Positions 17,571-25,795 of a stretch of 30,916 nucleotides of DNA are shown here, piece after piece (positions within the stretch are counted from its first letter, which is position 1; each line of letters opens with the position of its first letter). The translations under genes were made by a program, and so were the position numbers. This stretch comes from JBMCLJ01 sp048615375 (GTDB lineage Bacteria; Patescibacteriota; Dojkabacteria; JAOAGR01), in NCBI GenBank assembly GCA_048615375.1, contig JBMCLJ010000006.1, forward strand, positions 1 through 30,916, read 5' to 3'. The notes below the pieces were generated by a model. That model was given only the letters and a program-made list of their open reading frames with translations. It ran no database searches and was not told the DNA's origin.

Positions 17571-18518
17571 ATGCATGATTCATCGAAATACCGGCAATTC
17601 CTGGAATTACAACGTGCATTTTCATTACAAACTTACCCCTCCCCTTTAGAACTGGTAGATAGTAATCGGGAGAAATTAGCATTAAAACGGGATGATAAGC
17701 TACAACTGGGATGTTCCAAAGAGCGAAGTATTATCCCGCTTATTGATCACTATCTCCAAAAAGGAGAAGATAGATTCACAGTCTCTTCCACGGGGAACGC
17801 TGCTCTTGTCGCGGTGTATGCCGCATTGCGTAATAAACGTATTAAACACCTGCGTGTTTTTTTCTCAGCATCAATATCTGATAAGAAACTGACATCTATC
17901 TTAAGATTTCTACCTTTGCTGAAGATCAGTGATATTCGAAACAATATTACTTATCAGAATATTACCTTTCAATTGTGTGAAAACCCTAAACAGGAAGCAT
18001 TCCAACTCGTCAGGCAAGGCTACATTAATCTGCGTGGTTCAACAGATGACCTGGCTTTGGAAGGATTTAAATCCATCGCGTATGAACTGCATGAACAGTG
18101 TAATCAAGTGGAGAATATTTTCATTCCTGCCTCAAGTGGCACAACAGCAATGGGAGTATTCCAAGGTTTTCAGAGAATCGGGCGTATGCCCCACATTCAT
18201 GTAGTACAGACTACAAAAGTTTATGCTTTGCTAAAACGGATAGTAAAAGATCACGCAGGTAAAGATGAGTCAGAGCATCCAGCGGAATCAATACTTGATA
18301 TTATTGGGCATAGAAGGGCTGAGATAGAACATGTTATTTCTCATACTCAGGGGAGAGGTTGGATTATAACAGCAAAGAGTTGTAAAATTGCGCACCAGGA
18401 ATTGCAAGAACGCTTTGGTATCACAACAAGCCCAGACAGTGCATTGACCTACGCTGCATACAAACAAGCTATGGAACACCAGGAGCTCAAAAATGCAGTT
18501 TTGCTTTTCACGGGGTAA
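17571..18518 (+). CDS. threonine-synthase-like PLP-dependent enzyme (fold type II)
   Basis: Protein of 315 residues from the ATG at 17571; longer in-frame TTG starts reach 17502. It belongs to the tryptophan-synthase-beta superfamily. The PLP lysine is most likely Lys50 in GCSKERS, aligned with the FKDR lysine of threonine synthase after the KRDD strand. VSSTGNAALVAVYA (71-84) is the substrate loop, IPASSGTTAMGVF the phosphate loop, and the C-terminus ends VLLFTG. The family includes threonine synthase, serine/threonine dehydratase and cysteine synthase; the substrate cannot be decided. The usual NPTGSFKDR signature is altered. It ends 22 nt before the pilC remnant, possibly losing a few terminal residues. 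Confidence 0.75.
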   Translation: MHDSSKYRQFLELQRAFSLQTYPSPLELVDSNREKLALKRDDKLQLGCSKERSIIPLIDHYLQKGEDRFTVSSTGNAALVAVYAALRNKRIKHLRVFFSASISDKKLTSILRFLPLLKISDIRNNITYQNITFQLCENPKQEAFQLVRQGYINLRGSTDDLALEGFKSIAYELHEQCNQVENIFIPASSGTTAMGVFQGFQRIGRMPHIHVVQTTKVYALLKRIVKDHAGKDESEHPAESILDIIGHRRAEIEHVISHTQGRGWIITAKSCKIAHQELQERFGITTSPDSALTYAAYKQAMEHQELKNAVLLFTG

Positions 18519-18540
18519 GTCATTACTTTTTTATGGATAT

Positions 18541-18918
18541 ATTAAACACAAATTCAATTTATATTACATTCTTATTGTCGTTACTTTACTTCTTCATATC
18601 TTTGAATTTTTATATGTTCCTGAGCTATCAATTATTTATGCAGATGCTGAAACCGCAATTCCGTCACTTACAGAGACGCTCATTCAGTATAGTAACTTTT
18701 TAAGAAAGCTATTCGGATACATTGTACTGTGTGTTGTAGTAGGGATAACAACTGGTATGTCAGTACTTTCCTGGAAATATAGTACTTCACCTGACAGAAA
18801 GCCAATACATTAAAAAATGCTAAGCCTAGTCATGCTACTTTGTGGATTTATTCTCCTGGGTTTGGTAGCTCTCGCTATCTACATCCCTATCTTCTCCCTG
18901 GAACAAACAGTTAATGGT
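18541..18918 (+). pseudogene. remnant of a pilC/gspF type IV pilus inner-membrane gene
   Basis: Two fragments in the same frame, split by one TAA at 18811. The first contains a membrane helix and then VPELSIIYADAETAIPSLTETLIQYSNFL, which matches the end of the first T2SF domain (VPkFaeifxxxgaxLPxxTxxLxxxSdFL). The second, from 18817, reads CGFILLGLVALAIYIPIFSLEQTV, the final transmembrane helix of PilC/GspF. The N-terminal part and nearly all of the second T2SF domain, about 150 residues, are missing. PilC is the inner-membrane platform of type IV pili. Beyond residue 34 the second fragment reads antisense to the rarA remnant and has no PilC similarity. It was classed as a pseudogene rather than two real small proteins. 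Confidence 0.72.
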
Positions 18919-19693
18919 CTGGACTATAGTATTCCGTCCCTTGTAGTTGTTCAGGGAAACATTCCTGGTATGACTTTTTTGACGCAAGGTCATGATCGTA
19001 CTGGTAGCCTTTACCATATCCCATATCCTTCATAAGTTGCATAGGTGCATGGCGGAAGTGGAGGGGAACCGGGAGTGCACCATATTTATTTACATCAGCG
19101 CGAGCTTTTTCATAAGCTATATAGGCCGCGTTCGACTTCGATGAATGTGCAAGATACTCCGCTAGCTGAGCAAGCGAAACACCGCACTCAGGTACACCCT
19201 TCCTCGTTGCAGTGCTTGAACGACATCCTCCTGTCCATGAGCCTGGAAGACAAATACTCGAGCTCGTGAAATCAGGGGGGCAATAATCGTAAAGCTTGGA
19301 TTCCCAGTGGTAGCCCCAATAAGAACAATCTGACCTGATTCAACATAGGGGAGAAGTGCATCCTGTTGTGCCTTACTCCATCTATGGATCTCATCAATAA
19401 AGAGAATTGTTACTCTACCATGTTTTTGATTTGTAGCAGATAGATGGATAACGTTACGCAGCTCATTTTTTACCTTCTACTACCGCCGAGAGTCGTACGA
19501 AATCAGCGTCAGTTGACCGGAAAATAATTTCAGCAAGGGTTGTTTTACCACTTGCTGGAGGACCCAAGAATATCATACCTGGGATTTTTCCTGACTCAAT
19601 AATCATCCGTATAGGATTACCTTCACCAACCAGGCGATCCTGCCCAAGAAATTCACTGATGCGTTTTGGCCGTACTACTGATGCGAGTGGCAT
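18911..19693 (-). pseudogene. rarA: decayed rarA/mgsA replication-associated AAA+ ATPase
   Basis: RarA (MgsA) acts at stalled replication forks and is normally about 400-450 residues. Here three blocks are recognisable. Codons from 19693 give the N-terminus with Walker A GPPASGKTT (residues 44-52). After a run of six A at 19466-19471 the frame breaks; one base fewer restores ELRNVIHL, Walker B ILFIDEIHRW, and GATTGNPSF. Near 19195-19206 the reading frame jumps directly to GVPECGVSLAQLAEYLAHSSKSNAAY and the C-terminal HFRHAPMQLMKDMGYGKGY, ending at a TAA at 18911. About 165 residues of the helical middle are missing. The gene is therefore dead by two independent lesions. Confidence 0.88.
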
Positions 19694-19741
19694 ACACTGA
19701 TTATCCGCTATTTATACTGAAGTTACAATAATACTGTACTC

Positions 19742-19770
19742 GTTAAAGTGTAACGCAACCCTACTATAAT
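19742..19770 (+). promoter_or_regulatory. promoter upstream of the terminator hairpin
   Basis: GTTAAA (weak -35), 17 nt, TATAAT. It would start transcription near 19777 and feed into the hairpin at 19812-19871. An inverted repeat GAGCC-N5-GGCTC (19774-19788) straddles the start point and could be an operator. Confidence 0.5.
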
Positions 19771-19811
19771 CATGAGCCTTTTTGGCTCAAAATAGTACAA
19801 TTAGGTTAATT

Positions 19812-19871
19812 TCCTTTAGCAGGTTTTTGTTGGTTGGGGCATATCAGGCGTCCTGCTAAAGGACTTTTTTT
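19812..19871 (+). terminator. long-looped terminator hairpin: attenuator or end of a small RNA
   Basis: A perfect 12-bp stem, TCCTTTAGCAGG (19812-19823) with CCTGCTAAAGGA (19852-19863), encloses a 28-nt G/U-rich loop and is followed by C and T7. It is oriented for the plus strand and lies about 75 nt before the next gene. No known riboswitch class is recognised. Confidence 0.75.
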
Positions 19872-19944
19872 AATACACTATTGTTTTAATTTCTATTGTT
19901 TCCGGGTTACTGGGGCAAAGTTGAGTAAATTGAAGTTTATAACC

Positions 19945-20505
19945 ATGAGTGACGTAGATAGAAATAAATCTTTACAAGCCAGCGAAGCAGAGATAAACCC
20001 TTTTGATAAAGCTCCAAAGCAACTTGCAGACATAGCAGCTCCACCTCCACCCCCAAAAGTACAAGAGAGTGTTATTGATGCAGTAGGCAAAATCGATATA
20101 GCTGCCATGCAGGAACAGATGGATATGTTCTTCTTAAATAACCCTGGTACAAGACTTTTTGGGAACCAGTATTTACTACCTGCAGCATTCAAAGAGTCTT
20201 CATTACCACACGTCTCAGAACAAGCACTGCAAAGAAAGATTATAGCGAATCTGGGAGCGGTTCGCTTACAGCGCAATGACTCACTCCGTGGTGGGATTCT
20301 TGATGGTAAAACAATCACGTCTGCGTATGAGGTCGTTCCAAACGAGCAGATCGCTGAGAAAGCAGACTGGATGAGCGATTCAGGGATCAGGTCATCACTC
20401 GCTATCATACAAAAAATGCATCCCGGGAAACAGGTTATACCTGCCTATTATCCAGCTACCGCAGTTGGTGGGACATTCCGTGTTGAAATAAAAGTTTTAG
20501 AATAA
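19945..20505 (+). CDS. hypothetical protein with proline-rich N-terminal linker
   Basis: Protein of 186 residues with no family that I recognise and no membrane span or signal peptide. The first 40 residues are polar and end in a run of five prolines (APPPPPK), a flexible linker. The rest is a mixed alpha/beta domain: a helical part (VIDAVGKIDIAAMQEQMDMFFL), then LRGGILDGKTITSAYEVVPNEQ and a terminal strand GGTFRVEIKVLE. The ATG at 19945 is chosen over a TTG at 19834, because the latter lies in the terminator loop. It is followed 24 nt later by the large PH-domain gene, which appears to have its own promoter. Confidence 0.65.
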   Translation: MSDVDRNKSLQASEAEINPFDKAPKQLADIAAPPPPPKVQESVIDAVGKIDIAAMQEQMDMFFLNNPGTRLFGNQYLLPAAFKESSLPHVSEQALQRKIIANLGAVRLQRNDSLRGGILDGKTITSAYEVVPNEQIAEKADWMSDSGIRSSLAIIQKMHPGKQVIPAYYPATAVGGTFRVEIKVLE

Positions 20506-20522
20506 TGTGAAACATGTATAAT
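20494..20522 (+). promoter_or_regulatory. promoter of the PH-domain gene, leaderless geometry
   Basis: A perfect TATAAT ends 7 nt before the ATG at 20530; the -35 (GTTTTA at 17 nt) is weak. Predicted transcription starts at or 1 nt before the start codon. Confidence 0.55.
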
Positions 20523-20529
20523 CAGGATA

Positions 20530-23037
20530 ATGGTTCATACTTTTAAACCTGATAAACGTGCTTTTATATTGTTACCCCTTGCCAGAACCGCGATTATATT
20601 TGCTGGCATTCTCATAGTAGGCGTTGTCATTTCATTAGTACTCAGTACGTTCTTCCTGGTAATCATACTGCTTGTAGTACTTATCATCTTATATGCGTTA
20701 ATCACCTGGAATAAATTCGTTCAATTTCGTAAAGAAGTATATGAATTCCACTCGAATAAAATTGTCCATAGAAGTGGAAGCATAATAAATGATTCATTAA
20801 CTGAACTACCCGTAAGGAATATTACTAATGTAAGTCAGATTTTTCCTTTTATTGAATTCAAATTATTCGGTACAAATCATATTTTGATAGATTCCGCTGC
20901 AAGCGGCGCTTCAAGCATTGTACTTTCTTCCTTGCAGGGAAATGAAGGTGTTATCACTTTATTGAAAAAAAACCTCGATTCGAACGGTCTGCAGGTAGAT
21001 GAATCACAGCTTATCCAGCATATGAAACCTTCCAGGGTAGGTTTTGCGATAAGCATCTCTAAAACAATATTTAACGCATTGCTCTTTCTGCTGATCTTTG
21101 GGGTGTTTGATATTGGGCTTTCTACCATTCTTTCATTTGTTTCGCCAGAGCTGGCGCTGATTACCCTGCCATTATTCCTTGTAGTGCTCCTCGTGGTAGT
21201 ACTTGTGTTTTTTGTGAAATATCAGGACATCGCGCATACCGATTATTTTCTTTATGAAGAGGTTCTGGTATACAGAAATGGTTTCATGACAAGAGAGTAT
21301 TCATTCATGCCTGCAGAAAATCTTACCGACACCTCCCTCACCCAGGATATTTTTGAAAAGATTTTCAACGTACAGAATATTGTTCTCAATACCAAAGGTA
21401 CTTCAAGGAATATTGCGTTTAAATATCTCAAAGATGCTCAGTCATTTTCTGAACAAATTCGCTCAGTCATACGAGGGCAAACTCTTCACGATACCCCGGC
21501 TACAACTACCAACGGTGACATACTGACAAACGTGGAGGAGTCCGGTGAACTTCACAGTCAGGATGTTCCTGCAAAAGATCAAACACAAGGTGCAGCACGG
21601 GAACAAGGAATACAAAGAGTATATGATAATCATACTACAGTCTCTTTTCGTTCTAATCCATTGCGAGCCTGCTTCGCTTCAATTCTTTCGTTGTTCTTTT
21701 TCATTCCGTTTGGCATTCTTGTATTTTTGTTCCCGGTAATTATTCTCGGACTTGTACCGAATATCGTATACTTTGTGTCTTCTTCGAACAATGTGTTTCG
21801 TGTATTATTCAGAACATTCCACATTGAAAAACAGTCAATACGACAGACCTACAGTTTTCTCTCTACCCAAACGCTGGAATTCAGACTGGAAAAAATCACT
21901 TCTTTTGTAGTTTCAGAAAACTATATTGACCGGCTGTTTAATACTGTTACCATAACACTTTTTTCTCAAGGTGCCGGGGAAACAATCCAGCTGCTCTATA
22001 TCAATAAGAATGACACACTCATTCCTTTGCTCTATGAGAAAATTGGTATACACCAGCCTGAATCGACCCTGCTTGAAAAGTTTCATTCGAAGTTTAGCGC
22101 ACGTGACTGGTTTAAGAATAATAGTATTATATTAGTCACTCTTTTTATGAGTTACGCGCTTATCTCACCACTCCTGGTATGGTACTTTACATATCAGAAT
22201 ACAAGTACAGTGATTATGGTAGCTGTTGCAGGAGGAATCGGTGTAGTACCGGCGGGGATATTTTGTGCGCAGTTCGTTACTGACGCCATCAGAATGAGAT
22301 TTTCAAAATTACTCATATATGATGATCATTTTGCTTTTTCTATTGGGAAATTATTCTACAAAATGTATGTTATTAAATCTGAATTCATCCGTGAATGTGT
22401 AAGTCTACAGTATCCGTTTACTGACACCGGAGCGCTCACCATTCACGCTGCTGGTGGTCGAAGTGATAGCCTTAACGAAGCAAACCAACAGACAAATAAA
22501 AACTTATCGATTACTACAAATACCTTCACGATTCACTATCTCTGTGACGTTTTCTCAACTCATGATTTACTGGATGCTATCCTGAAGAATTTCCCACGCA
22601 AAGCTTCGTATAGCCATGACAAGGTTGAGATGCTTTTAGATCCCAGCGAAGTCTATAGAACGCGTCCGGTAGTTGCGAATGCATCTATCCGCCTACTCCC
22701 CCTGGCGATATTTTTTTTCCTGATATATATTGGAGCTTTCCTGTATGTAATTTTACGAATTAAAAATACTTTCTACATTATCCAGAAGGATCGCATCGTT
22801 GGAACATCAGGCATAATCGCGAAGAAGCAGTCATCAGTCCTCTACAGAAACATAGATTATATAACACAAAAGCAGGGTGCATTAAACAAATTGTTTGGAA
22901 ATGGAACTATTCAGCAATTTACTGACAGTGGGGGTGAAGTTACGCTGAAAATCCAGGATATACAAGACTTCAGTGAGTTTTACACTATTCTCAATCAGCA
23001 ACTCAACTCCCCCCCTACTCATGACATTTCCATGTAG
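20530..23037 (+). CDS. large YdbT-like membrane protein with five bacterial PH (DUF304/bPH2) segments
   Basis: Protein of 835 residues alternating hydrophobic pairs with PH-like domains. Predicted membrane helices are near 11-60 (two), 171-229 (two), 381-415, 532-585 (two) and 720-742. Between them lie bPH2-like blocks at about 65-148, 236-316, 423-505, 592-692 and 745-822; several begin with a tyrosine/phenylalanine-rich strand (DYFLYEEVLVYRNGF, NTFYIIQKDRIVGTSG) and contain a conserved 'N-I-T' or 'Y-I' turn before the final helix. YdbT/YdbS-type proteins usually carry two to three such domains and their role is poorly known, perhaps membrane-stress related. Residues 317-370 are a disordered polar linker. 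Confidence 0.8.
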   Translation: MVHTFKPDKRAFILLPLARTAIIFAGILIVGVVISLVLSTFFLVIILLVVLIILYALITWNKFVQFRKEVYEFHSNKIVHRSGSIINDSLTELPVRNITNVSQIFPFIEFKLFGTNHILIDSAASGASSIVLSSLQGNEGVITLLKKNLDSNGLQVDESQLIQHMKPSRVGFAISISKTIFNALLFLLIFGVFDIGLSTILSFVSPELALITLPLFLVVLLVVVLVFFVKYQDIAHTDYFLYEEVLVYRNGFMTREYSFMPAENLTDTSLTQDIFEKIFNVQNIVLNTKGTSRNIAFKYLKDAQSFSEQIRSVIRGQTLHDTPATTTNGDILTNVEESGELHSQDVPAKDQTQGAAREQGIQRVYDNHTTVSFRSNPLRACFASILSLFFFIPFGILVFLFPVIILGLVPNIVYFVSSSNNVFRVLFRTFHIEKQSIRQTYSFLSTQTLEFRLEKITSFVVSENYIDRLFNTVTITLFSQGAGETIQLLYINKNDTLIPLLYEKIGIHQPESTLLEKFHSKFSARDWFKNNSIILVTLFMSYALISPLLVWYFTYQNTSTVIMVAVAGGIGVVPAGIFCAQFVTDAIRMRFSKLLIYDDHFAFSIGKLFYKMYVIKSEFIRECVSLQYPFTDTGALTIHAAGGRSDSLNEANQQTNKNLSITTNTFTIHYLCDVFSTHDLLDAILKNFPRKASYSHDKVEMLLDPSEVYRTRPVVANASIRLLPLAIFFFLIYIGAFLYVILRIKNTFYIIQKDRIVGTSGIIAKKQSSVLYRNIDYITQKQGALNKLFGNGTIQQFTDSGGEVTLKIQDIQDFSEFYTILNQQLNSPPTHDISM

Positions 23038-23095
23038 TCTGCAATTTGTCGTATCGCGGACAAATGTAACAATAGCACTGTCAAAACCAATTTTT

Positions 23096-24136
23096 TCAAG
23101 CTTTATGGTTCTTGATTTCAACTGTTCGTATGGGGAATGGAATCTCAATTCCTTCTTTTTCATACGTCTTATGCAGTAATTTCACAAATTCATGTTTGAC
23201 ATAGTATTGGTCAACAAACTTTTGTACCCTAAGTATTACCGTAAACTGAATGCTAAAATCTCCGAATGTATGAAACCTGATAACTGGTTCAAAATCAGGC
23301 ACACCTCCCTGGCTCTTCTGCATTATTTCCTTAGCTACAGATATAGTTATGTACTCTACTTTTTCAAGATCGCTCCCATAGCTGACGCCAACATCAAGAA
23401 GAACGGCCATATCCGTCTCGGGTTTGTAGTAATTGGTAATTATGGAATTCGCGAGTTTAGAATTCGGGATAATAATCAAGTTTCCTGGCAGGTCATGAAT
23501 TGTTGTATATCTCCAGGTAATGTCATCAATGTACCCCTCCTCACCGGAATCCAGTTTAATATATTGATTTGCCTTTACTTTCCGGGATGCAACAACCTGT
23601 AGCCCGGAAAATAGATTCGACAATGTCTCCTGAAGCGCGAGCGCTACTGCTAAACCTCCAACTCCTAATGCAGTAAGCAGAGGTGTGACTGAAATACCAA
23701 GCACGCTCAGCGCCATGAGCAAGCCGATTACAAATACAATCAGGCGGGTAAAGTTTGCAAAAATAGAAGCAGCAGGAAATGCTCCTTTCCCGTTCTTGCT
23801 GATAAGATTTATTAATCCAGCTATTACCCGGGCAATATACAGAGTAATCGCGAATATAAGCATCACCAATACTACTTTTCTCGCTACTTCCGCATCATCC
23901 CCCACCAGTCCGAGATTGCGCTCAGCAAAATAAGCGCCAATTACAAAAAAAAGAAAAACGACAATTTTATCAATTGAATTAATAATAATATCGTCTACTT
24001 CCCATTTCGTTTTTTTAGCCAGTTTTTCAAGGAATGTGACAACGATAAATTCGACCAGGAAGCCAGCCAGTAAAAAACCCGCCAGTAACGCGAAAGGAAT
24101 ATAGAGATTTGAAATTGTAATTTCTGAGAAGTTCAT
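23096..24136 (-). CDS. mscS: small-conductance mechanosensitive channel, MscS family
   Basis: Membrane channel that opens under tension to release solutes on osmotic down-shock. The 346-residue protein has N-terminal transmembrane helices at about 11-33, 58-78 and 85-110. The pore helix region follows, with GVGGLAVALALQETLSNLFSGL at about 157-178, the Gly/Ala-packed TM3 signature. The MscS beta domain (about 180-250, with IPNSKLANSIITNY) and the alpha/beta vestibule end IPFPIRTVEIK. Length is close to that of classical MscS (286) plus an extra helix. The ATG at 24136 is supported by a promoter about 20 nt upstream; there is no clear ribosome site. It is divergent from corA. Confidence 0.93.
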   Translation of the reverse strand: MNFSEITISNLYIPFALLAGFLLAGFLVEFIVVTFLEKLAKKTKWEVDDIIINSIDKIVVFLFFVIGAYFAERNLGLVGDDAEVARKVVLVMLIFAITLYIARVIAGLINLISKNGKGAFPAASIFANFTRLIVFVIGLLMALSVLGISVTPLLTALGVGGLAVALALQETLSNLFSGLQVVASRKVKANQYIKLDSGEEGYIDDITWRYTTIHDLPGNLIIIPNSKLANSIITNYYKPETDMAVLLDVGVSYGSDLEKVEYITISVAKEIMQKSQGGVPDFEPVIRFHTFGDFSIQFTVILRVQKFVDQYYVKHEFVKLLHKTYEKEGIEIPFPIRTVEIKNHKA

Positions 24137-24157
24137 AATTCAGGTCAAAACGTATGA

Positions 24158-24185
24158 ATTATACGTACAAATCAACAAAAATCAA
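24158..24185 (-). promoter_or_regulatory. promoter of mscS
   Basis: Minus-strand TTGATT, 16 nt, TATAAT. Predicted start near 24151, giving a leader of about 15 nt without a Shine-Dalgarno sequence. Confidence 0.65.
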
Positions 24186-24195
24186 ACTATTTTAT

Positions 24196-24224
24196 TTGCC
24201 CGTAAATCTATTTCGTGGTATACA
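24196..24224 (+). promoter_or_regulatory. promoter of corA
   Basis: TTGCCC, 17 nt, TATACA with an upstream TGG that makes an extended -10. Predicted start near 24231, about 19 nt before the ATG at 24250. It lies downstream of an alternative in-frame ATG at 24154, which it helps to rule out. Confidence 0.6.
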
Positions 24225-24249
24225 CTTCAATATACCGCTAGTTTCAACA

Positions 24250-25170
24250 ATGATCAAGACATACTTTAAACACGTATACGAACCTGTTTTTCACGAAGTG
24301 AATTCGTTTAAAGAGGGTTCCTGGATCCACATAAGCGAGACTACAGATGAAGACATTCAGGATATTATTAGTCTTACCGGGCTGGAAAAAGCAGATCTCC
24401 AGGATGCACTTGATCTTTTTGAGATCCCTCGTGTAGAGAAGCACGAGAATGCAGTGATTATCTTTTTAAGGACACCCTCATCCAAAATCAAAGGACTTCA
24501 TACTGAGCCACTCACCATAGTGATGACTCATCATAACTTTATAACTATTACGCCTCGCGAGAGTTTTGCCGTAAATTCAATACTGAATGCAAGCTCAAAT
24601 ATTGCGACTACAAACTTTACTCGTCTCCTCGTAGAAATTTTAAAGAAGATTTCATTTGACTACACGCGAATGATAAAGAACAGCAGGAATATTGTTCTTC
24701 GACAAAAGAAAGATATGCACTATATTGACGATGGTGATATCCTTGTACTGATAGAAAATGAAGAAATACTTAACCAATATCAATCTGTACTGGTGCCAAT
24801 GAAAATGGTAGTTGAAAATATAGAGTCGGGTAGATTTGTGGTGTTGAGTGAAGACGATCACGAAGTATTCCAGGACGTAATTAATACTATTCGTCAGCTC
24901 TCAGACGTGTGCATGGTAAATCTGAAAAGTATACGGTCGCTCCGGGACTCGTACCAGATAATATTTACAAACCGGCTAAATCGAACGATTAAATTTCTTA
25001 CCTCGTTCACAATTATTATGACAATACCCACAATTGTAGCTTCAATCTTCGGTATGAATGTTGAACTCCCTTTTTCTAATAACCCACACGCTTTTTTTAT
25101 TACTATGTCGATTGCCTTTGGAATTCTTATTGTCTTTTTGGTTTTGTTTTATCAAAAGCGTTGGATCTAA
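24250..25170 (+). CDS. corA: CorA-family magnesium/divalent cation transporter
   Basis: Pentameric channel for Mg2+ and related ions. The 306-residue protein has the large N-terminal cytoplasmic alpha/beta domain (about 1-225, opening MIKTYFKHVYEPVF), a long stalk helix, and two C-terminal membrane helices. The selectivity signature GMN is at 268-270 in SIFGMNVELPF, between the helices. The basic C-terminal end QKRWI is typical of the basic sphincter. The start at 24250 is preferred because residues encoded from the earlier ATG at 24154 do not resemble CorA and lie before the promoter. The gene ends 5 nt before rnpA, so the two may share a transcript. Confidence 0.93.
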   Translation: MIKTYFKHVYEPVFHEVNSFKEGSWIHISETTDEDIQDIISLTGLEKADLQDALDLFEIPRVEKHENAVIIFLRTPSSKIKGLHTEPLTIVMTHHNFITITPRESFAVNSILNASSNIATTNFTRLLVEILKKISFDYTRMIKNSRNIVLRQKKDMHYIDDGDILVLIENEEILNQYQSVLVPMKMVVENIESGRFVVLSEDDHEVFQDVINTIRQLSDVCMVNLKSIRSLRDSYQIIFTNRLNRTIKFLTSFTIIMTIPTIVASIFGMNVELPFSNNPHAFFITMSIAFGILIVFLVLFYQKRWI

Positions 25171-25175
25171 GCACT

Positions 25176-25526
25176 ATGCCGAAAAAATATTCTCTTGTAT
25201 ATAAAAAAGACTTTGATAATTTATTTAAAAAAGGTCACCGTCTCCATTCACAGCACTTTACATTAGTATGTGACACTGCGCCTTCTTTAAAAGTTGCTTT
25301 TGTAGCACCTAAAAAGCACATAAAAAAAGCAACAGACCGGAATTATGCTAAACGCATCACCCGCGAAATAACACGGAAGCAACTGACTGCTCTACTAACG
25401 CGCACGCCAACATATCATCTTGCCGTCATGATCAAGGTCAATCTACGTGATCTGGTCCAGAAAAATGGGTTTGAAGCTGTACAGAATGAGCTCACAGGGT
25501 TACTATCCAGATTACGGAAGCCATGA
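25176..25526 (+). CDS. rnpA: ribonuclease P protein component
   Basis: Basic protein subunit that helps the RNase P RNA cut the 5' leader from precursor tRNAs. The 116 residues have the family features: the N-terminal LVYKKDFDNLFKKGHRLHSQHFTLV strand and FxxxxxxGxR pattern, the APKKHIKKATDRNYAKRITRE segment that replaces the usual RNRxKRxxRE helix, and the C-terminal helix. The ATG at 25176 starts MPKKYSLVY; an upstream ATG at 25161 lies inside corA. The stop codon overlaps the next start in ATGA (25523-25526), so translation is probably coupled. It is not adjacent to rpmH in the usual co-directional way. Confidence 0.92.
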   Translation: MPKKYSLVYKKDFDNLFKKGHRLHSQHFTLVCDTAPSLKVAFVAPKKHIKKATDRNYAKRITREITRKQLTALLTRTPTYHLAVMIKVNLRDLVQKNGFEAVQNELTGLLSRLRKP

Positions 25527-25795
25527 AGTACAGGCAAAGCAAAATCAAACGTGAACACAGTATAATCAAAGGATTATTCGAATTGCTGCAGAATATTTCA
25601 CATAATGCAGATATTAAAAGCATCATTCCGGGGAGGATCAATCCTATTTCAGGTAATTATCCTGAACCTGTGATTGAAGTTAAGTACGTAACCGACTCAG
25701 GGCTTAAGTGTATAGCTAAATCCGGAAGATCAGCACAGGAGGTATTTATCGTTACCGACTTTCCGGACAGGATAAAAGCAGTTCTTGGTGGTTAA
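25523..25795 (+). CDS. DUF2103-like conserved protein
   Basis: Protein of 90 residues. The pattern [20 protein letters not shown], and [19 protein letters not shown] resembles the DUF2103 family, which is described as putatively metal binding but has no established function. No membrane span or signal is seen. It overlaps rnpA by 4 nt at its start, arguing for an rnpA-coupled role or simple compaction. At the other end its stop codon overlaps the stop codon of the convergent rpmH gene in a palindromic TTAA. Family assignment rests on remembered motif order only. Confidence 0.6.
   Translation: MKYRQSKIKREHSIIKGLFELLQNISHNADIKSIIPGRINPISGNYPEPVIEVKYVTDSGLKCIAKSGRSAQEVFIVTDFPDRIKAVLGG

Noticed and set aside
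18817..19035. Plus-strand reading frame of 72 codons as a real gene
   Set aside because: The first 34 residues match the PilC end, but the rest is antisense to the rarA remnant. It is treated as part of a pseudogene.
19045..19269. Plus-strand reading frame of 74 codons
   Set aside because: It lies wholly opposite recognisable RarA sequence on the minus strand and has no family features of its own.
24154..24249. Longer corA start at 24154
   Set aside because: The added 32 residues do not resemble CorA and precede a good promoter at 24196-24224.
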